Shown: positions 15,393 to 24,420, counted from the first letter of the stretch. The stretch is DNA of 39,905 nucleotides from Microbacterium sp. SZ1 (GCF_002362255.1 NZ_LPVV01000039.1:1-39905), one strand, 5' to 3'. A program made the numbers and translations. The notes: a model not told the origin generated them from the sequence alone.

Positions 15393-15503
15393 CCGGTCGT
15401 TGAGCGAGGACCGAAGGACCGAGACGAAACGCGTCCACCCCGGCGCGGAACGCCGAACGCAGGCGCGGCGCGTTTCGTCTCGCTCCGCTCGCTCAACGAC
15501 CGG
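15393..15503. repeat. GGTCGTTGAGC-type palindrome between SBP and ATPase genes
   Basis: Left arm 15393-15432 starts CCGGTCGTTGAGCGAG and ends CGAGACGAAACGC. The right arm 15470-15503 is the inverted form, GCGTTTCGTCTCG...CTCGCTCAACGACCGG. The two ends pair perfectly while the central parts of the arms differ. It lies inside the operon directly after the binding-protein gene. The same family occurs at 32927-33077 in the equivalent place of the ceb operon. Confidence 0.9.
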
Positions 15504-15531
15504 TGGTCACCCTCCGACGAAGGACACCTCC

Positions 15532-16356
15532 ATGTCAGAAACCCTGCTCAGCGTGCGCGACTTCTCGGTCGTGTACGACGTCGACCCGCCCGTCGAGGCG
15601 GTGCGGAACGTCACGCTCGAACTGCGACGAGGCGAGATCCTCGGTCTCGCCGGCGAGAGCGGATGCGGCAAGACCACCCTCGCGTACGGCGTGCAGCGCC
15701 TGCTGCGGGCCCCGGCTGTGATCGCCGGAGGCAGCGTGACGTTCCACGATGCATCCGGGATCGACGTCGACGTCAATGCGCTCGACGTCGAGGCGATGCA
15801 GCGCTTCCGCTGGGACAAGGTGTCGATGGTCTTCCAGGGCGCGATGAACGCCCTGAACCCCGTGGCGACGATCGGCTCACAGCTCGAGGACGTCTTCGAG
15901 ATCCACCGCCCTGACATGACGAAGAGGCAGCGGCGCGCGGAGGCGGAGGAGCTGCTGGAGGTCGTCAAGGTCGGCCGTCAGCGGATCGCGTCCTTCCCGC
16001 ACGAGCTGTCCGGCGGCATGCGCCAGCGCGTCATGATCGCCATGGCGCTCGCCCTGCGCCCGCAGCTCATGATCATGGACGAGCCGACGACCGCGCTCGA
16101 TGTGCTCGTGCAGCGGGAGATCCTGAAGCAGATCTCGCAGCTGCGCCACGAGTTCGGTTTCTCGGTCATCTTCATCACCCACGACCTGCCGCTGCTGCTG
16201 GAGATCAGCGACCGCATCGCGATCATGCGCGCGGGCGAGATCGTCGAGCTGGCGACGGCCGAGCGGATCTGGACCGAGCCGCAGAACGAGTACACGAGGA
16301 CGCTGCTGTCGTCGTTCCCGCGCCTGACCGGCGAGAGAGGAGTGCTGACGCGATGA
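15532..16356 (+). CDS. ABC transporter ATPase (DppD/OppD type)
   Basis: 274 aa. Walker A GESGCGKTT at 41-49, the Q-loop VSMVFQGAMNALNPV, signature LSGGMRQRV, Walker B LMIMDEPTTALD and the switch His in IFITHDLP are intact. The usual C-terminal oligopeptide extension with its cysteines is missing, so the protein is about 50 residues shorter than classical DppD; such short forms are common in oligosaccharide-type systems. It overlaps the next ATPase gene by 4 nt, and the pair should form a heterodimer. Confidence 0.92.
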   Translation: MSETLLSVRDFSVVYDVDPPVEAVRNVTLELRRGEILGLAGESGCGKTTLAYGVQRLLRAPAVIAGGSVTFHDASGIDVDVNALDVEAMQRFRWDKVSMVFQGAMNALNPVATIGSQLEDVFEIHRPDMTKRQRRAEAEELLEVVKVGRQRIASFPHELSGGMRQRVMIAMALALRPQLMIMDEPTTALDVLVQREILKQISQLRHEFGFSVIFITHDLPLLLEISDRIAIMRAGEIVELATAERIWTEPQNEYTRTLLSSFPRLTGERGVLTR

Positions 16357-17174
16357 CCACGCTCGAGTTCTCGCACGTCACGAAGGTCTACAACCTCCGG
16401 GGAGCCGGGCGGCTCACCGCCCTCGACGACGTGAGCTTCACGCTCACCTCCGGGCGCACGATCGGCCTCGTCGGGCAGTCGGGCAGCGGCAAGTCGACCA
16501 TCGCGAAGATCCTCACGCAGCTCGAGACCCCGACCAGCGGCGAGGTGCGCCTCGACGGAAAGCCGATCCCGCGGCGCGGCAGGGGGCTGCGCGCCTACCG
16601 CCAGCAGCTGCGCATGGTGTTCCAGGACCCGTTCGCCTCGCTCAACCCGTACCACTCGATCCGATACCACCTGGAGCGTCCGCTCCGCCTCGACGACGTC
16701 GTGCCGAAGAAGGAGACGGATGCCGAAGTGCGCCGCCTGCTCGAACGCGTGCGCCTCGATGCGGATGCCGTGATCGACCGCCGGCCGCATGAGCTCTCCG
16801 GCGGACAGCGGCAGCGGGTCGCGATCGCGCGGGCCCTGGCATCCCGTCCTCGTCTGCTCGTCGCCGACGAACCGGTGTCGATGCTCGACGTGTCGATCCG
16901 TCTCGGTGTGCTGAACCTGCTCGCCGACCTGCAGCGCGAGGAGGGCCTGGGCGTGCTGTACATCACGCACGACCTCGCGACCGCCCGTCACTTCAGCGAC
17001 GAGATCATGGTGCTGAACCAGGGCCGCGTCGTCGAGTACGGAGACGCTGACGACGTGATCCTCGACCCACAGGACCCGTACACCCGTGAGCTGCGGGCGG
17101 CATCGCCCGACCCCGAGAAGCACTTCGCCTCGGCCGGATCGCCCTCGTCGGGAACCACAGGAGGAGCACAGTGA
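16353..17174 (+). CDS. ABC transporter ATPase (DppF/OppF type)
   Basis: 273 aa, second nucleotide-binding subunit. Walker A GQSGSGKST (about 44-52), MVFQDPFASLNPYHSI, LSGGQRQRVAIARAL, LLVADEPVSMLDVSIRL and LYITHDLATARHF are present. The text after about residue 245 is a short hydrophilic tail. Start and stop overlap the neighbouring genes by 4 nt, so the ATPase and permease genes form one translationally coupled block. Confidence 0.92.
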   Translation: MTTLEFSHVTKVYNLRGAGRLTALDDVSFTLTSGRTIGLVGQSGSGKSTIAKILTQLETPTSGEVRLDGKPIPRRGRGLRAYRQQLRMVFQDPFASLNPYHSIRYHLERPLRLDDVVPKKETDAEVRRLLERVRLDADAVIDRRPHELSGGQRQRVAIARALASRPRLLVADEPVSMLDVSIRLGVLNLLADLQREEGLGVLYITHDLATARHFSDEIMVLNQGRVVEYGDADDVILDPQDPYTRELRAASPDPEKHFASAGSPSSGTTGGAQ

Positions 17175-18271
17175 CCACCGCATCCCCCGAACTCGGCCAG
17201 ACCGGGCTGAACCCGGAAGACGGCAGGTCGGACGCCCTCGAGGTCGGCACCACGGCGACCACCGCGCAGAAGGGTCGCCGGATCGTGCCGTGGCGCTTCT
17301 TTCTCGGCCGCGCCGGCTTCTACCTGTTCACGCTGTGGGCGGCCATCACCATCAACTTCTTCCTGCCGCGATTCATGAAGGGCGACGCGGTCAGCTCGTA
17401 CCTCGCCCGCAACCGCAACGTCAGTCCCGAGGCGGCGGAATCCCTCCGCATCCTGCTCGGTATCGACTCCGACAAGTCGCTGTGGCAGCAGTACGTCGAG
17501 TACTGGGGCACGCTGCTGCGCGGCGATCTCGGCATCTCGACGCTGCACGGGTTGCGACCCGTCGCGGAGGTGCTCGGCGCCGCGCTGCCGTGGACGCTCG
17601 GCCTCGTCGGCCTCGCCACGATCATCTCGTTCGCGCTGGGCACGGTCGGCGGCGCGATCGTCGGGTGGAAGCGCGGGAGCCGGCTCGACGCCCTCATCCC
17701 GATCACGACGTTCTTCAACACCATCCCGTACTTCTGGCTCGGCCTCATCGCGATCGCGGTGTTCTCGTCGACTCTCAAGTGGTTCCCGTCGTCGCACGCC
17801 TATGACAAGGGGCAGTCGCCGGAGTGGAGCCTCGACTTCGTCGGCCAGGTCGTCGCGCACGGCACGCTGCCGGCGCTGACGATCATCATCGCCTCGCTCG
17901 GCGGATGGATGCTGGGCATGCGCAACATGATGCTGACGGTGCTCGACGAGGACTACATCACGGTCGCGCAGGCCAAGGGCATGCCGAACCGGCGGGTGCT
18001 GTGGGCCTACGCCGCCCGCAACGCGGTGCTGCCGCAGATCCAGAGCTTCGCGCTGTCGATCGGATTCATTGTCGGCGGCACGATCGTCATGGAGATGGTC
18101 TTCAGCTACCCGGGCGTCGGCAAGCTGCTGCTCGACGCCACCAACGCGAAGGACTTCGCCCTCATGCAGGGCGTGTTCCTCGTGATCACGCTGTCGGTGC
18201 TGATCGCCAACATCCTCGCCGACATCGTCTACGCATACCTCGACCCGCGCACGCGCCAGACGGAGGCCTGA
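17171..18271 (+). CDS. ABC transporter permease (DppB/OppB type)
   Basis: 366 aa, GTG start with AGGAGGA just upstream and a 4-nt overlap with the previous gene. A hydrophilic N-terminal tail of about 35 residues precedes the first membrane segment (FYLFTLWAAITINFFLP). The cytoplasmic EAA loop reads AQAKGMPNRRVLWAYAARNAVLP. The family forms half of the membrane channel for peptides or oligosaccharides. Confidence 0.93.
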   Translation: MTTASPELGQTGLNPEDGRSDALEVGTTATTAQKGRRIVPWRFFLGRAGFYLFTLWAAITINFFLPRFMKGDAVSSYLARNRNVSPEAAESLRILLGIDSDKSLWQQYVEYWGTLLRGDLGISTLHGLRPVAEVLGAALPWTLGLVGLATIISFALGTVGGAIVGWKRGSRLDALIPITTFFNTIPYFWLGLIAIAVFSSTLKWFPSSHAYDKGQSPEWSLDFVGQVVAHGTLPALTIIIASLGGWMLGMRNMMLTVLDEDYITVAQAKGMPNRRVLWAYAARNAVLPQIQSFALSIGFIVGGTIVMEMVFSYPGVGKLLLDATNAKDFALMQGVFLVITLSVLIANILADIVYAYLDPRTRQTEA

Positions 18272-18272
18272 C

Positions 18273-19376
18273 ATGAGCGTCCCCACCCAGTCGGACACCA
18301 CCGCCCCCGACAGCACAGCCCTCGCCACGGGGATGCCGGAGACGGCGACGTTCCGCACGGCCGGCGCCGCCGGCGACGACCCGGAGCGCAAGACGTTCTG
18401 GTCGCAGATGGCGCAGGCGTTCGCGATGTTCCGCAACCGCAAGTCGATCGCGGGTCTGATCATCGTCGGGGTGTTCGTTCTCGTCGCGATCTTCGCGCCG
18501 CTCATCGCGCCGTACGGCCCGACGCAGAAGGACCGATCGGCGCTGCGGCAGCCGCCCTCTCTCGAGCACTGGCTCGGCACCACCCACATGGGCGAGGACG
18601 TCCTCAGCCAGATCATCTTCGGCACCCGCGGCGTGGTGGTGGTCGGCTTCCTCTCGGCGATCATCGCCACGGTCATCGCCATCACGATCGGCGTCATCGC
18701 CGGCTACGTGCGCGGGTGGAAGAGCGAGTCGCTGTCGGCGCTGACGAACGTGTTCCTCGTGATCCCCGGCATCCCGCTGATCATCATCGTCGCGTCGCAG
18801 TTCGAGAACCCGCCGCTCATCGTGATCGCCGCGGTGCTGGGGCTGACCGGCTGGGCCTGGGGCGCCCGTGTGCTCCGCGCGCAGACGATGTCGCTGCGCA
18901 ACCGCGACTTCATCCAGGCCGCCCGCGCGAACGGCGAACCGCTGCGCCGCATCATCACGGTCGAGATGCTGCCGAACCTCATGGCGCTCATCGCGTCGAG
19001 CTTCGTCGGTACGGTGACTGCCGCGATCCTCGGACTCACCACGCTCGCGTTCATCGGCGTGATCCCGGTGAGCAACCTCAACTGGGGCACGATCCTGTTC
19101 TGGGCCCAGCAGAACGGCGCCTTCCCGCGGCTGTGGTGGTGGTACGTCCCCGCCGGCCTCTGCATCGCGATCATCGGCGTCGCACTCTCGCTCATAAACT
19201 TCGGCATCGACGAGTACGTCAACCCGCGGCTGCGGTCCGCGGGCGAGCGGGCGCGCGCGATGAAGAAGAAGGGCCTGAACGTGAACGACCCGGTGACGGC
19301 GGTGCGCAGCATCCCGACTCCGGCATCCGTGCCGCCCGCCACGAACGACGAGAACTCCGAGAACACGAAGCGATGA
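18273..19376 (+). CDS. ABC transporter permease (DppC/OppC type)
   Basis: 367 aa. An N-terminal cytoplasmic tail of about 50 residues precedes MFRNRKSIAGLIIVGVFVLVAIFAPLIAPYGPTQ, the classic DppC opening. The EAA loop is QAARANGEPLRRIITVEMLPNL. A charged C-terminal tail of about 50 residues follows the last membrane segment and is poorly conserved in the family. It pairs with the DppB-type subunit and overlaps the GH3 gene by 4 nt. Confidence 0.93.
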   Translation: MSVPTQSDTTAPDSTALATGMPETATFRTAGAAGDDPERKTFWSQMAQAFAMFRNRKSIAGLIIVGVFVLVAIFAPLIAPYGPTQKDRSALRQPPSLEHWLGTTHMGEDVLSQIIFGTRGVVVVGFLSAIIATVIAITIGVIAGYVRGWKSESLSALTNVFLVIPGIPLIIIVASQFENPPLIVIAAVLGLTGWAWGARVLRAQTMSLRNRDFIQAARANGEPLRRIITVEMLPNLMALIASSFVGTVTAAILGLTTLAFIGVIPVSNLNWGTILFWAQQNGAFPRLWWWYVPAGLCIAIIGVALSLINFGIDEYVNPRLRSAGERARAMKKKGLNVNDPVTAVRSIPTPASVPPATNDENSENTKR

Positions 19377-21622
19377 CCTCTCCTGCACTGACCGACTCCC
19401 TGCCCTACCTCGACCCCGCACTGCCGGTCGCCGCCCGCGTCGCCGACCTCCTCGACCGCATGACGGTGGAGGAGAAGGTCGGGCAGATGCTGCAGCTCGA
19501 CGCCCGCGACGACCTCGACGACCACGTTCTGCGCCGTCACGTCGGATCGATCCTGCACACCTCGCCCGAGCGGCTGATCCGCGCGAACGAGCTCACCGCG
19601 CAGACGCGGCTGCGCATCCCGCTGCTCGTCGGCGAGGACTGCATCCACGGGCATTCGTTCTGGCCCGGGGCGACGATCTATCCGACGCAGCTCGGCATGG
19701 CGGCGTCGTGGGATGCGGAGCTCGTCGAGAGAGTGGCCCGGGCCACCGCGGTCGAGGTCGCCGCGACCGGCATCCACTGGACCTTCTCGCCCGTGCTGTG
19801 CATCGCTCGCGACCTCCGCTGGGGGCGCGTCGACGAGACCTTCGGGGAGGATCCGTTCCTCATCGGCGAGCTCGCCTCGGCCATGGTGCGCGGGTACCAG
19901 GGCGACGGTCTCGACGATCCGACCGCGATCCTCGCGACCGCCAAGCACTTCGCGGGGTACTCCGAGACCCAGGGCGGCCGGGACGCGAGCGAGGCCGACA
20001 TCTCGCGCCGCAAGCTGCGCTCGTGGTTCCTTCCACCGTTCGAGCGGGTCGCCCGCGAGGGGTGCCGCACCTTCATGCTCGGCTACCAGACCACCGACGG
20101 CGTGCCGATCACGGTCAACGACTGGCTGCTCAGCGACGTGCTGCGCGGCGAGTGGGGCTACACCGGCACCCTCATCACCGACTGGGACAACGTCGGCCGC
20201 ATGGTGTGGGAGCAGCAGGTGCAGCCCGACTACACGCACGCGGCCGCGGCGGCCGTGAAGGCCGGCAACGACATGGTCATGACGACGCCGGGGTTCTTCG
20301 AGGGCGCGCTCGACGCGGTCGAGCGCGGGATGCTGTCGTCGTCGGACTTCGACGCCGCCGTCGCTCGCATCCTCACGCTGAAATTCGAGCTCGGTCTGTT
20401 CGAGGATCCGCGGCTGCCGCAGGAAGGGCTCGATGCCGTGGTCGGCAGCCCCGCGCATGCCGAGCTGAACCTCGAGATCGCCCGCCGGTCACTCGTGTTG
20501 CTGGAGAACGACGGCACGCTGCCGCTCTCGCCTTCCGCCCGGCTGTCGGTGGCCGTGGTGGGTCCGCTCGCCGACGACGCGCAGACGCAGCTCGGCGACT
20601 GGGCGGGAGGTTCCGGCCAGGCGGGGTGGCTCGACGGCCAGCCGCGCGACATGATCACGACCGTGCTCGACGGTCTCGCAGGCGTCGAGGGCTGGACCGT
20701 GACGCACGCGCGCGGCGCCGACATCCTCACGCTCGAAGAGGACCCGCGCGGAGCGACCTTCCCCGACGGGCAGCCCCGCCCGCCGGTGGTCGTGCCTGCC
20801 GCGGTCGACGAGGCGCTGATCGCCGAGGCGGTCGCCGCAGCCTCGGCATCCGATGTCGTCGTCGCGGTCGTCGGAGACCGCATCGAACTCGTCGGAGAGG
20901 GCCGCTCGACCGCGACCCTCGAGCTGATCGGCGGGCAGAACGCCCTGCTCGACGCGCTGATCGCGACCGGGAAGCCCGTCGTCGTCGTGCTCCTCGCCTC
21001 GAAACCGCTCGTGCTTCCGGCATCCGTCTCGCAGGCCGCGGCCGTCATCTGGGCGGCGAATCCCGGCATGCAGGGCGGGCGGGCGCTCGCCGAGATCGTC
21101 ACGGGAGCCGTCGAGCCGTCGGGGCGTCTCCCGATCTCGTTCGCGCGTCACGTCGGACAGCAGCCGACCTACTACAACCAGATCCGCGGGCAGCACGGCG
21201 ACCGCTACGCCGACCTCACGCAGTCGCCCGCCTGGGCGTTCGGCGAGGGCCGGTCGTACTCGACCGTGGAGTATGCGGATCTCGTGGTGGCGTCGTCGGG
21301 CCCGCTGTCGGTCGGCGATACTGTCCTGGCCGAGGTCACGGTGACGAACGTTGGGTCGCGGCCGGTGCGTGAGACCGTGCAGGTGTACGTGCGCGACGAG
21401 GTCACGAGCGTCAGCTGGACCGACCGGGAGCTCAAGGCCTACCGTCAGGTCGACCTCGAGCCGGGGGAGAGCCGGGTCGTGCGCGTCGAGGTTCCGGTGG
21501 CGGAGTGCTCGATCGTCGACGCCGCGGGTGTGCGCCGCGTCGAGCCGGGCGAGTTCGCGCTGCTCGTGGGTCCGAGCTCGCGGGAGCAGGCGCTGCTGTC
21601 CGCGTCGTTCACCGTCGCGTAG
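19373..21622 (+). CDS. Glycoside hydrolase family 3 beta-glucosidase
   Basis: 749 aa, no signal peptide, so cytoplasmic. The N-terminal TIM barrel holds RIPLLVGEDCIHGHSFWPGATIYP, ATAKHFAGYSETQGGRDASEAD and the nucleophile Asp270 in TLITDWDN. The (alpha/beta) sandwich domain starts near residue 380 (LVLLENDGTLPLSP) and holds the RIELVGEGRSTATLELIGGQ loop where the acid/base residue is expected. A fibronectin-III-like domain (VTVTNVGSRPVRETVQVYVRD) ends the protein. It is the last gene of the importer operon and should cleave imported beta-glucosides or beta-xylosides; the exact linkage is not readable. Confidence 0.93.
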   Translation: MTSPALTDSLPYLDPALPVAARVADLLDRMTVEEKVGQMLQLDARDDLDDHVLRRHVGSILHTSPERLIRANELTAQTRLRIPLLVGEDCIHGHSFWPGATIYPTQLGMAASWDAELVERVARATAVEVAATGIHWTFSPVLCIARDLRWGRVDETFGEDPFLIGELASAMVRGYQGDGLDDPTAILATAKHFAGYSETQGGRDASEADISRRKLRSWFLPPFERVAREGCRTFMLGYQTTDGVPITVNDWLLSDVLRGEWGYTGTLITDWDNVGRMVWEQQVQPDYTHAAAAAVKAGNDMVMTTPGFFEGALDAVERGMLSSSDFDAAVARILTLKFELGLFEDPRLPQEGLDAVVGSPAHAELNLEIARRSLVLLENDGTLPLSPSARLSVAVVGPLADDAQTQLGDWAGGSGQAGWLDGQPRDMITTVLDGLAGVEGWTVTHARGADILTLEEDPRGATFPDGQPRPPVVVPAAVDEALIAEAVAAASASDVVVAVVGDRIELVGEGRSTATLELIGGQNALLDALIATGKPVVVVLLASKPLVLPASVSQAAAVIWAANPGMQGGRALAEIVTGAVEPSGRLPISFARHVGQQPTYYNQIRGQHGDRYADLTQSPAWAFGEGRSYSTVEYADLVVASSGPLSVGDTVLAEVTVTNVGSRPVRETVQVYVRDEVTSVSWTDRELKAYRQVDLEPGESRVVRVEVPVAECSIVDAAGVRRVEPGEFALLVGPSSREQALLSASFTVA

Positions 21623-21655
21623 CGCGGCGCCTCCGTCCCTGCCTCGCCCTCGCCC

Positions 21656-21736
21656 GCCGACGCCCCTGTTGAATGCCGAAGCCCCTGCTGGGCGACGCGA
21701 TTCAGCAGGGGCCTCGGCGCTCAGCCGGGGCGTCGG
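21656..21736. repeat. Double-arm palindromic element, GACGCCCCTGCTG family
   Basis: Outer arms GCCGACGCCCCTGTTGA and TCAGCCGGGGCGTCGGC, inner arms GCCGAAGCCCCTGCTG and CAGCAGGGGCCTCGGC. The outer right arm carries GCGTC and the inner right arm GCCTC, so outer and inner arms are distinguishable although related. It lies between the convergent GH3 and soxR genes. Confidence 0.88.
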
Positions 21737-21789
21737 CAAGGAGAGGCGAGGAGAGGGATGCAGAGGAAGGATGCGGGCGCGGAACCGCG

Positions 21790-22263
21790 TCAGTCCTGCA
21801 GGCGCTGGGGGCCGGCGCCTCGCGTGCCGAGCGCGTCGTCGGGGTTGAGCAGCCCGCACGCCTTCATCGAGAGGCAGCCGCAGCCGATGCATCCGGTCAG
21901 TTCGCGCTCCAGGCGCTCGAGGCCCTCTCGACGCTTCTCGAGCTCGCGCTTCCACCGGCGCGATGCGCGCTGCCAGTCGTCGTGGCTCGGTGTCTGCATG
22001 AGGGGAACGTCGGCGAACGCCTCCTGCACGTCGGACAGGGGGATGCCGAGGCGCTTCGCGACCGTGATGAGCGACACCCGGCGCAGCATGTGCCTGGCGT
22101 ACCGGCGCTGATTGCCGGGCGAGCGGGTCGAGGCGATGAGGCCGAGGCTCTCGTAGAAGTGCAGCGCCGAGGGGGCGACGCCGGTGCGCCGGCTCATCTC
22201 GCCGATCGTGAGCGGCTCGTCGGGGGCGTGCGGGGTGCGGTCCGAATCGCTGCGCGCTGTCAA
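21790..22263 (-). CDS. soxR: Redox-sensitive MerR-family activator SoxR
   Basis: 157 aa. The winged helix-turn-helix LTIGEMSRRTGVAPSALHFYESLGLI (18-43) and the dimerisation helix are followed by C125-x2-C128-x-C130-x5-C136 (CIGCGCLSMKAC), the [2Fe-2S] cluster site diagnostic for SoxR. Oxidation by redox-cycling compounds activates target promoters. The start is inferred as TTG at 22263: GGAG lies 5 nt upstream, the nearby ATG at 22274 runs into a stop at once, and the next in-frame Met is inside the HTH. It is divergent from fdxA with the operator between them. Confidence 0.92.
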   Translation of the reverse strand: MTARSDSDRTPHAPDEPLTIGEMSRRTGVAPSALHFYESLGLIASTRSPGNQRRYARHMLRRVSLITVAKRLGIPLSDVQEAFADVPLMQTPSHDDWQRASRRWKRELEKRREGLERLERELTGCIGCGCLSMKACGLLNPDDALGTRGAGPQRLQD

Positions 22264-22277
22264 GGGGTCTCCATGAT

Positions 22278-22308
22278 TTGACCTCAAGTGTACTTGAGGT
22301 CTTACGGT
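22278..22308 (+). promoter_or_regulatory. SoxR-controlled promoter of fdxA with SoxR box
   Basis: -35 TTGACC (22278-22283) and -10 TACGGT (22303-22308) are separated by 19 bp, the over-long spacer typical of MerR-family-activated promoters. The spacer holds the perfect palindrome ACCTCAAGT-GT-ACTTGAGGT (22281-22300, extendable by one pair each side), which matches the known SoxR box CCTCAAG-N4-CTTGAGG. Confidence 0.92.
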
Positions 22309-22338
22309 GGAAACCGTGACTCGAAGGAAGCCCACTCG

Positions 22339-22665
22339 ATGACCTACGTGATCGCGCTGCCCTGCGTCGACGTCAAGGACCGCGCCTGCATCGACGAGTG
22401 CCCGGTCGACTGCATCTACGAGGGTGAGCGCTCGCTCTACATCCACCCCGACGAGTGTGTCGACTGCGGTGCGTGCGAACCGGTCTGCCCTGTGGAGGCG
22501 ATCTACTACGAAGACGATCTGCCGCCAGAATGGCAGGACTACTACAAGGCGAACGTCGAGTTCTTCGACGACATCGGATCGCCCGGTGGCGCCGCCAAGG
22601 TCGGCATGATCGAGCACGACCACCCGATCGTCGCCGCACTCCCGCCGCAGGAGGCACACGAATGA
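22339..22665 (+). CDS. fdxA: Seven-iron ferredoxin FdxA
   Basis: 108 aa. C9, C17, C21 and C25 ([10 protein letters not shown]) and C40, C43, C46 and C50 ([12 protein letters not shown]) are the ligand set of actinobacterial [3Fe-4S][4Fe-4S] ferredoxins. GAAGGA lies upstream of the ATG. The gene is read from the SoxR-controlled promoter, which suggests a role in supplying electrons under redox stress, perhaps to reduce SoxR or repair Fe-S clusters; this is inference. Its stop overlaps the flavin reductase start by 4 nt. Confidence 0.94.
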   Translation: MTYVIALPCVDVKDRACIDECPVDCIYEGERSLYIHPDECVDCGACEPVCPVEAIYYEDDLPPEWQDYYKANVEFFDDIGSPGGAAKVGMIEHDHPIVAALPPQEAHE

Positions 22666-23180
22666 CCACCACCCCGCCGCCCGCACCTGTCCCCTCGCCC
22701 GTCGGCGAGGGGCTCAAGGCCGCGTTCCGCCAGCATCCGGCGGGCGTCGCCATCATCACGGCGACGACCCCCGACGGGCCGGTGGGCCTCACGGCATCCA
22801 GCGTCGCATCCGTCGCGGTCGACCCGGCGGCGATCGTGTTCTCGGTCACCCGCGCCACCGGCAGCGCCGGGGCGATCCTGTCGTCCGACAGCTTCGTGGT
22901 GCACCTGATCGACGATGAGCACTCCGCCCTCGCGCAGAGCTTCGCGATCAGCGGTGCCGAGCGCTTCACCGACGCGCAGGGCTGGAGCGCCCTGCCCACG
23001 GGGGAGCCGTACCTGCGCGAGGCGCGCGTCGCGATGCGCTGCCACCCGATGACCACGGTCGCCGTCGGATCGTCGACCGTCGTGATCGCCGAGGTCGACG
23101 AGGTGCTGCTCGGCCAGCCCGGACGCCCGCTCGTCTACATCGATCGCCGCTTTCACTCGCTGCCCGCCCCGCAGGATTGA
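22662..23180 (+). CDS. Flavin reductase family protein
   Basis: 172 aa, split-barrel FMN-binding domain (flavin_reduct). [41 protein letters not shown] at 22-62 contains the flavin-contacting T-A-S-S. RFHSLP near the C-terminus is also typical. Members reduce FMN/FAD with NAD(P)H, or act as flavin-dependent oxidoreductases. Co-transcription with fdxA under SoxR places it in the oxidative-stress response. The start overlaps the fdxA stop (ATGA). Confidence 0.88.
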   Translation: MTTTPPPAPVPSPVGEGLKAAFRQHPAGVAIITATTPDGPVGLTASSVASVAVDPAAIVFSVTRATGSAGAILSSDSFVVHLIDDEHSALAQSFAISGAERFTDAQGWSALPTGEPYLREARVAMRCHPMTTVAVGSSTVVIAEVDEVLLGQPGRPLVYIDRRFHSLPAPQD

Positions 23181-23219
23181 CGGGCCCCGTCCCCCCCGAC
23201 CATCGAAGGAAGGAATCCC

Positions 23220-23846
23220 ATGTCCGCTCCGTACACCCTCCCCGAGCTCCCGTACGACTACTCGGCGCTCGCCCCGCACATCTCCGGCAAGATCATGGAG
23301 CTGCACCACTCGAAGCACCACCAGGCGTACGTCACCGGCGCGAACACCGCGCTCGAGCAGCTGGCGGCCGCGCGCGACGCGGGCGACCTCGCCGCAGTGA
23401 ACAAGCTCGAGAAGGACCTGGCCTTCAACCTCGGTGGTCACATCAACCACTCGGTGTTCTGGCAGAACCTCTCGCCGGAGGGCGGCGGCAACCCCGAGGG
23501 CGAGCTGGCGGCGGCGCTCGACGACGCGTTCGGATCGATCGACGCGTTCCGCGCGCACTTCACCGCCACGGCGCTCGGCGTGCAGGGCTCGGGCTGGGCC
23601 GTGCTCGCCTGGGACTCGGTCGGCGCCCGCCCGGTGATCTTCCAGCTGTTCGACCAGCAGGGCAACGCTCCGCTCGGCGTCACCCCGCTGCTGCAGCTCG
23701 ACGTCTGGGAGCACGCCTACTACCTCGACTACCTCAACGTGCGTGCCGACTACGTGAAGGCGTTCTGGGAGATCGTGAACTGGCAGGACGTGCAGCGTCG
23801 GTTCCAGCTCGCGCAGGAGAAGACCGCGGGACTCATCGTCCCCTGA
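23220..23846 (+). CDS. sodA: Superoxide dismutase, Mn-type
   Basis: 208 aa. Metal ligands: H29 (MELHHSKHH), H77 ([10 protein letters not shown]), D161 and H165 ([11 protein letters not shown]). Gln122 in GVQGSGWA with Gly at the GGH position is the pattern of Mn-type rather than Fe-type enzymes. GAAGGAAG lies upstream of the ATG. It follows the flavin reductase by 39 nt on the same strand and may be read through from the SoxR promoter; no separate promoter is obvious in that gap. Confidence 0.95.
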   Translation: MSAPYTLPELPYDYSALAPHISGKIMELHHSKHHQAYVTGANTALEQLAAARDAGDLAAVNKLEKDLAFNLGGHINHSVFWQNLSPEGGGNPEGELAAALDDAFGSIDAFRAHFTATALGVQGSGWAVLAWDSVGARPVIFQLFDQQGNAPLGVTPLLQLDVWEHAYYLDYLNVRADYVKAFWEIVNWQDVQRRFQLAQEKTAGLIVP

Positions 23847-23874
23847 CCCCCGTCGTCACCGGTCGCCGCGCGCT

Positions 23875-23960
23875 CGCCGAGCCACCCCGTTATCGCCGAA
23901 ACCCCCCGGTACGTACCGCACGTATCGGGGGGTTTCGGCACGAAAGGGGTGGCTCGGCGG
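23875..23960. repeat. Nested palindrome, CGAGCCACCCC family with divergent core
   Basis: The outer arms (CGCCGAGCCACCCC at 23875, GGGGTGGCTCGGCG at the right end) belong to the family at 2686, but the inner arms are different: GCCGAAACCCCCCGGTACGT (23895-23914) against ACGTATCGGGGGGTTTCGGC (23920-23939), an almost perfect 20-bp stem with a short loop. It lies between convergent sodA and the arsC-like gene and is a likely two-way terminator. Confidence 0.88.
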
Positions 23961-23976
23961 AGGAGAACAAGAAGAG

Positions 23977-24381
23977 TCAGGCGAGCAAGTCAGCCGCGAG
24001 CGCCTCGATCCGGCGGCGGATGTCGTCGCGGATCGGGCGCACGGCGTCGATCCCCTGACCGGCCGGATCGTCGAGCGCCCAGTCCTCGTAGCGCTTCCCC
24101 GGGAAGAACGGGCATGCGTCACCGCATCCCATCGTGATCACGACGTCTGACGCCTGCACGGCATCCGTCGTCAGCACCTTCGGGGACTCCGCGGTGATGT
24201 CGATGCCGAGCTCCGACATCGCCTCGACTGCGACCGGATTGATGTGCTCGGCGGGCAGCGATCCGGCGGAGCGCACCTCGATGCGGTCGCCGGCGATGTC
24301 GCGCAGAAAGGCGGCGGCCATCTGCGAACGGCCCGCGTTGTGCACGCACACGAAGAGGACGGAAGGGATGCCGCTGGCCAT
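23977..24381 (-). CDS. ArsC-type arsenate reductase / low-MW phosphatase family
   Basis: 134 aa. The P-loop C12-VHNAGRS (C-x5-R-S) is the catalytic motif of the low-molecular-weight phosphatase fold. Cys86 and Cys90 (MGCGDACPFFPGKRYEDWALDDP) plus the WALDDP tail are characteristic of thioredoxin- or mycothiol-linked arsenate reductases rather than tyrosine phosphatases. No ars operon partners (arsR, acr3) are adjacent, so an arsenate role is likely from the motifs but not supported by context. It lies alone between two palindromes. Confidence 0.87.
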   Translation of the reverse strand: MASGIPSVLFVCVHNAGRSQMAAAFLRDIAGDRIEVRSAGSLPAEHINPVAVEAMSELGIDITAESPKVLTTDAVQASDVVITMGCGDACPFFPGKRYEDWALDDPAGQGIDAVRPIRDDIRRRIEALAADLLA

Positions 24382-24420
24382 GCGTCCAGCATCCCATACC
24401 CCTCGTCTCCTGCTCCCTCG

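Noticed and set aside
13655..15496. 613-codon frame on the minus strand opposite the family-5 SBP gene
   Set aside because: Antisense shadow of a well-recognised lipoprotein gene; no ribosome binding site, and no recognisable domain.
20489..21955. 488-codon minus-strand frame opposite the GH3 gene end and soxR end
   Set aside because: Spans a palindromic repeat and two genuine genes; its Arg/His-rich composition is typical of a GC-rich shadow.
22274..22285. ATG start for soxR near 22274
   Set aside because: The frame meets a stop after four codons; the SoxR frame is open only from the TTG at 22263 with GGAG 5 nt upstream.
24393..24398. Leaderless -10 box for the arsC-like gene
   Set aside because: TATGGG is present, but it does not end in T and the gap to the ATG is 11 nt, so it does not fit the pattern of the other genes.
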